64,000 nucleotides of DNA from the NCBI RefSeq assembly GCF_019320115.1, contig NC_089586.1:1116001-1180000 (forward strand), read 5' to 3'. The notes below the pieces were generated by a model. The model saw nothing but the letters and a program-made list of their open reading frames with translations. It had not been told where the DNA came from and did no database searches. The DNA is from Miscanthus floridulus (taxonomy: Eukaryota; Streptophyta; Magnoliopsida; Poales; Poaceae). The position numbers were made by a program, and so were the translations under genes. The stretch's first letter is position 1; each line of letters starts with the position of its first letter. Below are positions 45,120-57,333 of the stretch, one piece after another.

Positions 45120-48100
45120 TGTGACAGAACCGCCCAATTTATACAAGATCAAGTACAGTTGTCCCCGCTAACACGTTGACACATCCATACTTTTACTCAT
45201 ATAAACCCGGTAGTCCGCCGAGTGTCCCGAAAGACCTCAGTAAATCAACATCACAACCAAGATCGCGTGATTAAGCAAATACACATCACATACATAGGGT
45301 TGCAGCGGAAATAATATTACAAAGGGGTTAACAAATAATAGTACAAGTTTGGGGTTTCAAAACCGCTTAGTGAAAACAACATAGCTTTCAAATGATTACA
45401 TTAATATAAGTTCCAAATATATTACTAGCATAGTGACATCATCCGACAAAAGCATATAGATGAGAAGTAAGTATAGAATCACCGAGCCCACCGGTGGTTA
45501 GCCACCATCATCAACAGGTCGAGAACATCACCTGCAACAAGGTGGGATAAACCCTGAGTACTCGAATGTACTCAGCCAGACTTACCCGTCGGAAACCAAA
45601 ACAAATGACACCAAGGATCATGCAAGGCTTTCTTTAGTGGGCTAGCTGACTTGTTTGCGAAAAGCATAAGCTATCATGAAGAAACCATTTTAAGTACTTT
45701 GCATCATCTTTATTATGACCTATCCATCTAGGTAAGCACCTGCACTATAGCAATCACTTGATTAACCAATAACATCCAGTTACCAATTTAGATTTAGCAT
45801 ATCCCATACCATCTAGATAACCATCATTGTTCCATAATAATTACTACGATGCAGTAACTCGAGTCAAGTGCTCACTATCCAGGAGCGATGGCGATTCGAA
45901 TCGATTCCTAACCAGCTGGTGATTTATTCCTTACACAAACCTCACTCACCCGCTAAAGTGAGATATTGATCACCGAGTCAACTTTCCAGGAATCTCGAGT
46001 TTGCCAGGAACCACATGTACCCGAGGGCCGACCGACTGCACTTTGGTCTTATCATCTCGCCCCCGTGTCCTACCACACCTGCTTCGGCACAGTGCGTTGC
46101 GGGCAATCTACTCGGCCCGAAAAATCTCCTAGCTTCGTGGTCGGAAGGTACTTTATCCGGCTAGCTAAATGTAAGGCATGCGTTTAACATGACTTGAGGC
46201 CCAACAACAGTCGGTCCTTAATCGACACAGATGGAAACTAACAGCACCCCAGAACCCTGTCTGGTTGCCTCCAACTTTTTCCATTCGGTCTCCAATTATC
46301 CATCACACATGGTTAATTTCAGGATATCATTCTTTCCATAGCTAAATTCTTCCAGTAACCACCTATAAATGTAGGTGACCGGATATCACCGATCGCTACC
46401 GGTCTAAGCAAGGCTAAGCAGTTATTCGATCCTAACCTAACAGGGTAAAAAGGTAATAAGGTAGGCAAGGATAGTAATAAATGCATCAACGGTTTCAATC
46501 AACTCCTACAACTTAATGCAACAATATATAACTCATATATAGAAAGAATTGCTTTTATAAATTAGGAGACTTATAATGCTCCGGGGCTTGCCTGGGATCC
46601 GACACAAGTTAATTCAGTTAACTTGCACCATCCTGATGACATCTCAGATCCTAGCACTCGCTTAGTCCTTCCATCTTCGGGACAGATCCATCAAACACTG
46701 TCTTCGGGTTTGGCTCCAACATCACGTCTTTCACGTGGTTCATCTAGCGTACCTAAATGAGATGCAAGATGCATGTGTATGAATGTGATGAATGGTAACA
46801 CAAGATGCATCACATAAGCATTCAAGACAACACAAGATTATGTAAGACATAGACACCAATAGCTATTTAACTCTCATCACACAACTAACTATAGAGAGCA
46901 AGCACATCAAGCATGACACAAGTTTAATAAGGTCACAAGTATCATAACTTGATCATCAACAAAGCCACACTTAGCAATATACAAGCAAACAACTATAATT
47001 GGAATCTGTCAATTTCTGGACATGCAAACAGCAGCTATAAGATTTAGCTATAACTGGAGTTACACAAATCCAAATGACTTGCAAGAAGACATTCTGGAAA
47101 GCTTATGAAATTTTCTACAATTCATCTTTAATCATCTTAGCATGATTCTCAAGCTAACTAAGTCAAATATATCTATTTACAGAAACTGGTCCACAATTGA
47201 CAGAAAACAGCCATTTCTGAAACCCAACTTTAAACAGCTGTAACTCTTAAACTACTTGGCCAAATGACACCAAATTTTAATAGAAGATAGATACTTGAAT
47301 TATCTACAACTTTTGTATAAACAAGTTTCACAACAAAGCACATTATCATGAAGAACTTTGCTAAGTTCCCAGATCTATCCATAAACCACACCGGCAAGAA
47401 AATAATTATTAACTTATGTTGCAAATTCATAATTGGGCTAAACCAACTTTACCAATATTTCACACATGACTAAAGAACACCAGAAAACCTAGTGTCCATG
47501 ACCAAATAAATTCTTTTAATGCATTTCTTAATTTATTTTAGATAACAAGGTGACTTAATGAACATATACCAAAAGCATATAATAAATTCTACAAAAATTA
47601 CAGTGGCTCACATATCCTCTTAATAGTCTACTGTACAAATTTCACTCCATTTGGATATGTATAGCAACCTCTATGAAAAAGACAAGTTGCTAAAGCAAGA
47701 ATTCATGTGAGAGCAAGATAAACCAATAACTCACTCATACTTCATCCAATACTCATGAAATTTTTACCACACATCAACTATCACATGAGTAGCATGCCAC
47801 AAAAATTTCACTTCATTTGGAGCCCTAGATCTACAGTTATGAAAAATAACAAATTCAACTAGCATTATAACCTTACTGCACAAATCTATTTTTACCGCAA
47901 AATATTTAAACTAAAATATGCCATATTATAGATCCACTGCATAGACAATTTCACAAGGATTCCAAAAAGTCCTCATTTGCTATTTTACAAATTTCCTATG
48001 AATTACTATGAATTTCCAAAGATTCAGCAAATTACTACAAATAGGTCCTTATCAGCACTATTCATCTGAGTCACTGACATTGCAGATAAGACCCTCCCTT

Positions 48101-49698
48101 TCTTCGAATTCTTGCGTGAAGTCCTTGACGGGGTTCAAAGCAGAGGAGGCCGTCGGAGGCTCGCGGTGCCGGCCAGAGGAGGCTTGCCGGCGGCGATGGA
48201 GTGGCGGAGGAGCACTAGGGGTCCCGCGTGCGCCCGCTGGTGGTCTCGGATGGCCGAGAGGTGGCCCGACGTGGACCGGCCATGCACACCGGCGGTCGGA
48301 GGCGACGGCGGTCGGCGACTGCGGTGCTCCCAGCGTGGTTTTGGACGGCGAGCACGAGCACGGCGTGCAGGCGAGGGAGGCGAAGCTGATGGCGTTGCTC
48401 GTGAGGAGCGAGAGGGGCTGAGAGGGGAAAACAGCCGCAGCACCGGCGAGCTCGGAGCTCGGCCATGGCGGACGCGCGTCCCGGCGCGGAGCAGAGCGAG
48501 GAAAGGGCAGAGGGAGTGAGGGCGGGCGCTCTGGTGCTCCCCATTTACACAGGCAGGGGCAGGCGGCTTCGGCGGGGCGCCCACGACACGTGGAGCAGCG
48601 GCGGCGAGCATGACATCCGCGTGTCCCCTATGGGGCCCGCCATCGAACACCTGGCGCGCGCGATGGAGCCCGAGTTCAGACGCGTTTTTCAGCATATTCG
48701 GCTTGGATTCGGACCTGGGCGCCTGTAGCAAAGTTGTTGTCCACAAGCTGCTCTCCAACTTTTATTATGGGTGCATAGACATTAGACTCTCGGATTAGTA
48801 GCTAATCAAGCCTCAAGTTGACATTGTTAGTGACTTAACAAGGGTTAAGTGTCGCTCTGCTTGAAGTCGAACTACTTGGTCCAAACATGGTCAAACTGAT
48901 CCCAACCTTTTGCATGATCTTCTCCAATGAATTAGCTCCAACTTTTATTTTGGGGTCAAGTCAAGTTGCTTAACGAAAACACGAGAACGCGACATGCCAA
49001 CGTCGACGACGATGAATTCCAGACTTAGAAAAATTCTAAGTCTGAAAACAGCCGCTGATTCAATCTTCGAGCCTCTGTTTGACTTATTTCCAAGTTGATC
49101 TAGCTCTTGGTCCAAAAACAAAGTTTGTTCTACATGATATGGACTACAACTTTCATTTAAGGTCCAACCTCAAAACTGGTATAGAACCTACTGTTCTACT
49201 TTGACCAAAGTAGGATCACGATGAAGCTTAAATTATCCTTTTTGATCCATTGGAGCATTTTCTTGGCATTTGCCCAACATGAACCTTTCATGACTTTTGT
49301 TGTAGAGTTCATCTAGAGTCATTTTGGCATGGTTGCAAGGTTTGGTTGACATCTCATGTTCTCATTCACTTAATAGTGCAATTCAAGCACTTCAAAAAAT
49401 CATTCCAATAAGGATATAACTTATCATTTCATGTGACTTTTTGATTCCAAACTTTATGAAACTTTTCCAGTGATCCATATAGATGGGTATTGATGTGAGA
49501 CACATGAAGATATTCCAATAACATCAGCCAAGCATATATCTTGAAATGGGCCTATATGTAAAGCAAGGGTGCAATATCCGAGTTTAGGTTGAGGCTTATT
49601 TCCATAGGTTTGACCTTGACATCTCCAACACCACTTAACATGTCATGGTTGAGCTTAAACCCGTTGCTTAACTAGTGACAAACACTTGGGGTGTTACA
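45120..49698 (-). repeat. 5' LTR of the LARD-like element
   Basis: It is 4579 bp, the same length as the 3' LTR, with no indel found by eye. About nine in ten of the differences between the two are transitions. Confidence 0.95.
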
Positions 49699-49703
49699 AT
49701 AGT

Positions 49704-50831
49704 GATAGTGATGATGATGAATATGAATCACCTTCTTATGATGATCTTGCTAGGTTGCTAAAACAATACACTAAGATCATTATAAAAACTAGAGCTAAAA
49801 ATGAAAAGCTAGAAGCTAAAAATGATTCTCTTTTGGCCAAATGTGATATAGCGAAAAAGGCTAGTGTTGAGTTTAGAGAAGCACATGATGCTATATCATC
49901 CAAACTCAAGGAGCTCAAATCTTCTAAGAAAGAGCTTAAAGAAAAACATGATAAACTTGAGATGACACATAAGGAGCTCATCACTAGCCACAACAAGCTA
50001 AGAGAAGAATATACTACTCTTAAGATTAATCATGATAATCTTGTTATTTCTCAAGAATTCTTATCCAATGAGCCACATGATGCTACTAACGATGTTGTTA
50101 AGATTGATATAGCTACATCATGTGATGACTTGATTATTGAGAGCATTGAGCAAAGTTCTAGTAGCAAGGGCAAGCAAGTGGTTGAAGTCAATGATTATGA
50201 TGAGTTTGTCAAGCTCAACAATGATAATGAAAAGCTTAAGAAAGATCTTGAAGAACTCAAAACCACCAAGTCTATTGCACTAGAAACTATTGTTCATGAT
50301 GATGGTTTGATCCTTGAGAATGAGAAGCTCAAACATGAGAACAAGAAGCTTAAGGAAGAGAAAAATAATGATGCTCTCAAGGAAGAAAACAAGAAGCTCA
50401 AGTTAGAGAAAGAGCATCTTAAGATTGGATTGAGCAAGTTCACTAGAGGCAAGCATCTTCAAAGTGAGCTACTAATGAACACCATCATGAAGATGGATAG
50501 AAGTGGCATTGGATACTTGGCAAACCAAGAGAAGAAGGCTCAAGCTCAACAACAACACAAGTCAAAGCCAAAGCCAAAGAGATGTTTTTAGTGTGGACAA
50601 GAAGGCCACTTTGCTCATGAGTGCCAAACTCCACCACCACAACCCTTACCCAAGCATGCTAGACCTTTTGCCTTCAATGCTCACTACATGCTTAGAAAGG
50701 ATTCTAGTGGAAAGATGAAAGTGATGTTCTTAGGACCTCCCAATAAAAATAGGCCTAAGAAAATTTGGGTTGCAAAGTCACTTGTTGAGAAGGTGAAGGG
50801 CCCTCAACAAGTTTGGGTTCCTAAAGCTTGA
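49704..50831 (+). pseudogene. SIRE-type gag, C-terminal two-thirds, one in-frame stop
   Basis: A Lys/Glu/Asp-rich coiled coil (KELKEKHDKLEMTHKELIT and similar) of about 260 residues is followed by a zinc knuckle of the form CF(stop)CGQEGHFAHEC, where TAG at 50589-50591 replaces an expected Gln. The frame continues past the stop to TGA at 50829 and includes KIWVAKSLVEKVKGPQQVWV, the usual end of SIRE gag. The ATG nearest the start of the open frame lies in the gypsy LTR and is artificial. Confidence 0.88.
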
Positions 50832-50845
50832 TCTCTTATGTGTAG

Positions 50846-53800
50846 GTGAACTACAAGACCGGTGGAAGTCATTGGGTTATTAATAGTGATTGCACACAAC
50901 ATATGATCGGTGATCCTCGTATGTTCACCTCACTAGATGAAGAAGTAGATGGACAAGAAAGAATCACATTTGGAGATAACTCAAAGGGCAAGGTCAAAGG
51001 ATTGGGCAAAGTGGCTATATCAAATGATCATTCCATCTCTAATGTGCTATATGTTGCTTCATTGAGTTTCAACTTGCTATCCATTGGATAATTGTGTGAT
51101 CTTGGCTTTCAATGCTTGTTTATCGAGAAGGAAGTTATTGTATCCAAGAAGGATGATGATCATGTGATATTCAAAGGATTTAGATACAACAACCTATATC
51201 TAGTGGACTTCACCTCCGAAGATGCAAACTTAAAGACATGCCTATTCATCAAAACATCACTTGGGTAGCTATGGCATAGAAGACTTGCTCATGTTGGGAT
51301 GAGCTCACTCAAGAAGGTAATGAAGAATGATTTGGTGAGAGGGTTGAAGGATGTGAAGTTTGAGAAGGACAAGCTTTGTAGTGCATGTCAAGCCAGCAAG
51401 CAAGTTGCAAATACCCATCCAACAAAAGCTTTCATGTCAACCGCAAGAGTGCTAGAACTCCTTCATATGGATTTAAATCTTTATTGTTTTATGATTGTTG
51501 ATGACTATTCAAGGTATACATGGGTATTCTTCCTTCATGACAAATCCAAAGTTGCATCTTGTTTCAAGAAGTTTGCCAAGAGAGCACAAAATGAATTTGA
51601 AGTGAAGCTTAAGAAGATAAGAAGTGACAATGGGAAGGAATTTGACAACACAAACATAGAAGCATATTGTGATGAAGTTGGGATCAAGCATGAAGTCTCC
51701 GCAACATATACTCCTTAACTAAATGGTGTAGTTGAGAGAAAGAACCAGACATTGATCACTCTTGCAAGAATAATGCTAGATGAGTACAACACCCCTGAAG
51801 CTCTATGGGCGGAAGCAATCAACACCGCATGCTATGCATCCAACCACCTATTCCTTCAAAAGTTCCTTTGCAAGACACCTTATGAGTTGCTCAATGGGAA
51901 GAAGCTGAACATCTCCTTCTTTAGGGTGTTTGGTTGCAAATACTACATCTACAAGAAGCGGCAACACCTAGGGGAGTTTCAAAGATGTTGTGATATTGGT
52001 TTTCTTTTTGGTTACTCATCAAAGTCTAAAGCATATAGAGTATTTAATCATGCCACCGGCTTGGTTGAAGAAACATATGATGTAGAATTTGATGAATCTA
52101 ACAGCTTCTAAGGAGCACATGAGAATCTTGATGATGTAGGTGATAAACCATTGAGGGAGGCTATGAAGAACATTCCGGTGGGAGACATCAAGCCTAAAGA
52201 TGATGAAGATGATGTACAAGTGATTGATCCACCTTCTTCATCAAGTGTGCCACAAGATGTTGAAAAGATGGGAGAGTAAAAAATAAAGATACTCATGTCT
52301 CCCATGAACAAATGGTGGTACAAGCACAAGATGTTGATGCTATACAACCTCCCCCTCAAGTGGTCAATAGAAGAAATACACCTCTACTTCAAGATCATCC
52401 ACAAGATCTCATCATAGGGAGTCCATCAAAGGGTGTAATGACTCGATCACAAAACTTGCTTCATTTATTGCTCATCACTCTTTTGTCTCTTGCTATGAGC
52501 CTACTAAGGTAGAAGAAGCTCTTCAAGATCCGGATTGGATAAATGCCATGCATGAAGAGTTGAACAACTTCACCCGCAATGAAGTTTGGACTCTTGAAGA
52601 GCGACCTAAAGGTGCAAGAGTCATTAGAACAAAGTGGGTGTTCCGAAACAAGCAAGATGATCAAGGTGTTGTTGTGAGGAACAAGGCAAGACTAGTTACA
52701 AAGGGGTTCTCTCAAGTTGAAGGTTTGGATTTTGGAGAGACCTTTGCACTGGTTGCAAGATTAGAAGCCATTCGTATCCTTCTTGCATATGCATCACATC
52801 ATGAAATGAAACTTTATCAAATGGATGTAAAAAGTGCATTTTTAAATGGCTTTATTAATGAACTAGTCTATATTGATCAACCTCCCGGGTTTGAAGACCC
52901 TAGATATCCTAATCATGTTTATAGGTTGTCTAAGGCATTATATGAGCTTAAGCAAGCCCTAAGAGCTTGGTATGAGCGCCTTCAGGACTTCCTCATTGAG
53001 AAGGACTTCACAATTAGGAAGGTCGACACCACACTATTCACCAAGAAGCTTGATGGGCATATCTTCATTTGTCAAGTGTATGTTGATGATATCATCTTTG
53101 GATCATCAAATGAAGACTCATGCAAAGAGTTTGGTGAATTAATGTCGAAGGAGTTTGAGATGTCAATGATTGGAGAGCTTACATTCTTTCTTGGTTTTTA
53201 AGTCAAGCAAATAAGATAAGGGATTTTCATCTCTCAAGAGAAATATACTAATGATCTTCTCAAGAGATTCAAGATGGATGAATGTAAGCCAATCAAGACA
53301 CCAATGCCAACTAATGGACATCTCAACCTAGAGGAGAGAGGTAACCCGGTTGATCAAACTCTCTACCGCTCTATGATTGGTAGCTTGTTATATTTGACCG
53401 CATCTAGGCCCGACATCATGTTTAGTGTGTGTATGTGTGCTAGATTTCAAACTAATCCTAAGGAAACTCATTTAATTACCGTAAAAAGAATCCTTAGGTA
53501 TCTTAAGCACACATCAAGCATTGGCCTTTGGTATCCCAAAGGAGCTATATTTGAATTAGTTTGCTATTCCGACTCGGATTATGCCAGTTGCAAAGTTGAT
53601 AGAAAAAGCACATCCGGAGGGTGCCATTTGCTTGGTAGATCACTTGTGTTTTGGTCCTCCAAGAAGCAAAATAGTGTGGCTTTGTCCACCACCAAAGTGG
53701 AATACATTGCTGTGGGTGTTTATTGTGCACAAATACTTTACATGAAACAAACTTTGCTAGACTATGGAGTAGTTCTAGAAAAGGTACCTCTTTTATGCGA

Positions 53801-54038
53801 CAATGAAAGTGCGGTAAAACTTGCAAATAATCTAGTTCAACACTCTCGCACCAAGCACATAGATATCCGCCACCACTTTCTTAGAGATCATGTTGCTAAA
53901 AAAGATATATCACTAGAAGGTGTAAGGACCGAGGATCAATTGGTGGATATCTTCACTAAATCGCTAGATGAGGCAACATTTTGTAGATTGCGGAATGAGC
54001 TCAATGTGCTTGATTTTAGTAACTTCACTAAAAAATGA
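50846..54038 (+). pseudogene. SIRE-type pol: protease, integrase, reverse transcriptase, RNase H
   Basis: The protease region (HWVINSDCTQHM, from 50873) has lost the catalytic Asp-Ser-Gly: Asp is Asn and Gly is Asp, both G to A changes. Integrase follows: zinc-binding region LWHRRLAHVGM...CSACQASKQ, then HMDL, RSDNGKEFD and NGVVERKN carrying the D-D-E triad, with a short deletion after HMDL. RT spans about 52450-53200 with YQMDVKSAFLNG and QVYVDDIIFGSS. RNase H spans 53274-54038 with CYSDSDYASC and KHIDIRHHFLRDHV. Stops are mostly TAA (51089, 51716, 52109, 53199, 53214) with TAG near 51266. Frame changes lie near 52285 and 52450. The frame begins shifted relative to gag. Confidence 0.93.
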
Positions 54039-54432
54039 GCTTGTGTTATCCCTTGCATTGCATTGTAATATACAACATGTTTAATGGTTTGTAATGCATA
54101 TAGGGCTTGTCTAACATGGTTAAGATAACCGCCGAAAAGCGTGTGAAGAAGCTTAACCTTAGATCAAACTTGACAAGCAACTAGATTTACTTACAAGTAT
54201 TGCATTGCATATGCATGAATGTTATTTTGTCGTTTGTCTTCAAATTGCCCTCTTATTGCCTATTTTCTTAAAAAGAATTATAGCCTAAGGCAAAATATTT
54301 TGAAAAACATGAGGGTTTGAGAAAGGTCACTCACATCAGTCTCAATTGGTGTTTATTTGGATCTTATTCAAGTTGGAACTTGATTGGGAACAGGCAGCAC
54401 GAAGAACACTGAAGACTTGCTAGAAAAAGAGT

Positions 54433-54473
54433 GACCGGACGCTGCACCGGACTCTGAAGTCCAGCGTCTGGTC
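54433..54473. repeat. Inverted repeat GACCGGACGCTG / CAGCGTCTGGTC
   Basis: Twelve-base arms with one mismatch are separated by 17 bases. Related units follow at about 54505-54540 and 54700-54720. The same motif marks the SIRE LTR at 58141-60580. Confidence 0.8.
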
Positions 54474-54805
54474 AGTTCACAGGAGGTGAACTTGCTGTGA
54501 AGGAGTGACCGGACTCTGGCTTTCAGCGTCCGGTTAGATGGCATTTTAGTGTTCGGTCGTGTGGAGAAGACAAAGGTTGTATTGACCAGACTCTGGCTGC
54601 GTCCGGTTGGTGTCCACCGAATGGGTCCGGTCGGTGTCCACCGAACACGTCCGGTCGTGATCCCAGAGGTATTAGACCTCTCTAGAATCGACTGGACGCT
54701 GGGTGGCAGCGTCCGGTCGCTACCATCGGAGCGTTCGGTCTATAGGAATCGTGCGGATTGTGAACTCTTTCTCCGTTTCCTATTCAATCCCACGAGGGAC
54801 CCCTT

Positions 54806-54811
54806 TATAAT
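54806..54811 (+). promoter_or_regulatory. TATA-like box upstream of the second ORF
   Basis: CCTTTATAATCACC is followed within 25 bp by a CT/GC-rich leader-like stretch. Its place relative to the second ORF parallels 25857 in the other SIRE element. Confidence 0.4.
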
Positions 54812-55282
54812 CACCGCGCGCATGTACCTAAACCCTATTCTGTCTCCACGCCGCACTGACATCGTTGGACCGCCATTCCCCATGCTCCCTAGCCACCACC
54901 TCCACACCGCCGCAGTGCCTCCCCATGCTCCTGTGCTGCCTTCCTATAGCTCCCCATGCCACCGTAGTTCCCCGTGTCGCCGCACACCCCACGCCATGCT
55001 CCTCTGTGTCGTTCCCGCTCACCACCATAGTGCCGCCCTGCATCCACACGCCGTCATGCCCTGTCGCGCACCGCCCTCCACTCCCTACGCCGCCGTGCCC
55101 ATGCACAGCCTCTCCAACACCGCCGAGCCTCTGCCCTAGCGCCACCTTTGCCATAGCAAAGCTCTAGGGCCATCATTGCATCGCTCGGCCTTCGCGCCTC
55201 GCTAGAACCTTAACCCTAGCCTCGCTTTTTTGGTGGTTCCCCGTGTGTCATTTCTCTTCTTCTCGGATCGCTGGTTCGTCAG

Positions 55283-55393
55283 GTAGCAAGCCCGCGTTTC
55301 AATTTTGTACCTAATTGCTTGCTCTATTAGGGTTTTATATCTCTAGATGAATAATTAAAATTATTTGTATATCCTATCTATTCCATCATGCAG
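55283..55393 (+). other. Candidate intron before the second ORF
   Basis: CGTCAG|GTAGCAAG at 55283 is a good donor. ATCATGCAG| at 55392-55393 is one acceptor, and TTCTTCTCAG| at 55520-55521, ten bases before the ATG, is another. The stretch between is T-rich as in plant introns. Unproven. Confidence 0.42.
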
Positions 55394-55530
55394 TGAGTCG
55401 ATGCCATTGAGGTGTCAGTGGCAGTTTTCAGTTAACTCGGAGCCAAGCTCATGAGTACAGATCGAGGCCAAGCCTTGGAAGTGACAATTGATCTTTATCA
55501 GTGGCAGTTGATTCTTCTCAGATCCATCAG

Positions 55531-57333
55531 ATGGCTCATACGAAGAATGCCGGAGGAGGTCCCAGTGACGAGGATCCGAGGCCCCTGCCTCGCCATCTTG
55601 CAAATCCAAATGGCAAGGCGATAAAGAAGTTGGCAGTAAGGAAGCGCAAGTATCCAGATGCAGAGACAGCGAGAGCCACCGTAGTTGTAGAGGCAGCAGA
55701 GCGTGTCGAGAGAGGAGGTGCTCACAGCAGAGTTCGGATTATAGATTAGCTTTCACTAGAAGCGAGGGCTACACTTGAGCGAGTTGAGAGCCTTCATGGT
55801 GGTCCAGTTGGGACTCTTATGATTGGAGGATGGCATGTTGCCATTGATGAGGATCAGCCTTAGGGGGAGTCACAGCAGCAGCCATAGGCAGCAGAGTAGA
55901 CTCAGGAGGCATAGCCAGCATAGCAGACTCAGGAGGGTGAGTAGGTCGAGCAGGCCAAGGAGACAGAGCCGGCACATCAGCCATAGTTACACCGCTCTGG
56001 TCGTATCCATGCTCTAGTTACACCAAGGCTAGACACTCAGCGGAGGGGTTCTCGTCCACTACCTAGACCACAGGGTCCGCCTCTAGTGACCCATCTTGAC
56101 CTGAGGACCACCATGGCCAAGCAGGTACAATAGCTGAGGTTCGTGGACTTTGAGGTGTGGTTTCCACCTAGGAGGGATGAGAGAGCATCAGAGGGGTTCT
56201 ACACACCTTTGTAGGAGGATTTCTATAATGCCTATCTCAACAGTGGAGCAGTATTTAGATCACATAGGGTGTGCAACATAGAGTCTATAGTAGTAGCAGC
56301 AGCTAGAGAGCACATTCGCCCATATCTATCCTATTTATTAGGGCTGACAGATCTGATTGGACGGATAGGCCTATATGTTCCATCTTGGGTTCAATAGTTC
56401 TATGCTACACTCTAGATTGACCCACAGCACAGGTTTATACACTTTGCATTCGGAGGTAGAGACTACCGGTTGACGAGCACTAGGGTCAGGGAGATACTTA
56501 GGCTTTAGGAGCAGCCTGTCAGGTTACATGAGGTTTGCTATGGATAGACAACGCCTTCCAGACGCCCTCATGGTGGTATGGTGCCCCCTACGGACTTGGT
56601 TCGTCACTATTTCACAGAGCCCTTTGGCGAAGAGTTAAGGAGGAACCCCAGTGATCTCACTCCCACTGCTCGCATGATTGAGGCTATCATGAGGAGGACA
56701 TTACTTCCGAGGATGGGATATAGAGAAGGATTGACTCATATACAACTATGGCTTCTCAACTCTCTGATGCAGCAAACAATTTTTGATATTTGGGATCTTC
56801 TTCTGTTAGAGATGGAGGACACTATAGCTGAGGGCTTCAGAGGTCACAGGTAGCTACCCTATGCTCACTAGATCACATTCCTTATCCACAGAGCAGTTAC
56901 AGTTAGGCCACCTGAGATGCTAGCTGAGTACAGTGGTGCCACTATAGAGTTTCCTGTTTATAACTTGACTCAGATGATCTGCCATAGTACACCACAGGCA
57001 CCTAGCCAGCTACGTCATCGCCCAGAGGTGCCAGAGACCATAGCCTAGCAGGATGATATTATCAGGGGTATTGCAACTATAGAGGAGGAGCAACTTGCTC
57101 AGTAGGAGGGATGGTCACGAGCGACCCCAATGACAGCTTAGATGATGACTACCAGCCCATTCCTCAGATGCCTCCACGATGACATGACCATGAGGCCGGT
57201 AGCTCTAGTTCAGCGCCACCTGCCCCACAGATAGACCCTGCTCTTCTTGCTATACTTGAGCGAATGAGGCAGGACTAGGCATGATAGGCTCAGGAGACTG
57301 CTGCTACGTTCGCACAGTTTTAGACTCAGCAGG
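55531..57333 (+). pseudogene. Second ORF of the SIRE copy, 18 TAG stops, cut by a gypsy LTR
   Basis: ATG at 55531 opens with MAHTKNAGGGPSDEDPRP and a basic stretch KKLAVRKRKYP. Up to 57120 (530 codons) a single frame holds, with 18 TAG and no TAA or TGA. The middle (FYNAYLNSGAVFRSHRV; FYATL; HFAFGGRDYRLT; RMIEAIMRRTLLPRMGYREG) matches the same putative plant transposon protein family as 26470-28299. The tail is Gln-rich. A frameshift lies near 57130. Many TAGs sit in Gln-rich runs (55861-55985). The longest clean part is 56578-56850. The 3' end is lost to the insertion at 57334. Confidence 0.75.

Larger units (their letters stand above)
36580..49698 (-). mobile_element. Complete LARD-like gypsy element, 13.1 kb, non-coding body, target duplication ATAGT
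   Basis: LTRs of 4579 bp at 36580-41158 and 45120-49698 flank a body of 3961 bp. ATAGT is at 36575-36579 and 49699-49703. Orientation is minus: the Met-tRNA primer site is at 45106-45117 beside the right LTR and the purine tract at 41159-41175 beside the left LTR. The body has no gag or pol. Very long LTRs around a short non-coding body match large retrotransposon derivatives (LARDs). Terminal motifs tie it to Del/Tekay chromoviruses. The LTR pair is equal in length and differs at about 66 sites by hand count (1.4%), roughly half a million years at 1.3e-8 per site per year. Confidence 0.95.
54039..55530 (+). other. Region between pol and the second ORF
   Basis: 54039-54400 is AT-rich. 54430-54740 has inverted repeats of GACCGGACGCTG and CAGCGTCCGGTC types. 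54790-55260 is promoter-like then CT- and GC-rich with a Pro/His-rich open frame that looks fortuitous. 55283-55530 looks like an intron and a short leader. Confidence 0.6.
36502..57333 (+). mobile_element. SIRE-type copia element with gag, pol and second ORF, split by a gypsy insertion
   Basis: The visible parts are 36502-36579 and 49704-57333. The order is gag, protease, integrase, RT, RNase H, a promoter/intron-like region and the second ORF, which is the full SIRE plan. The 5' LTR and gag start are lost in the gap. The 3' LTR lies beyond the gypsy and SIRE insertions at 57334 onward and is not in the window. Coding sequence has stops and shifts, and the protease active site is changed, so this copy is dead. 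Confidence 0.88.

Noticed and set aside
54549..55139. A 196-codon Pro/His-rich frame upstream of the second ORF
   Set aside because: The opposite strand is open too, its start lies in the palindrome region, and it has no domain. It looks like a CT-rich leader.
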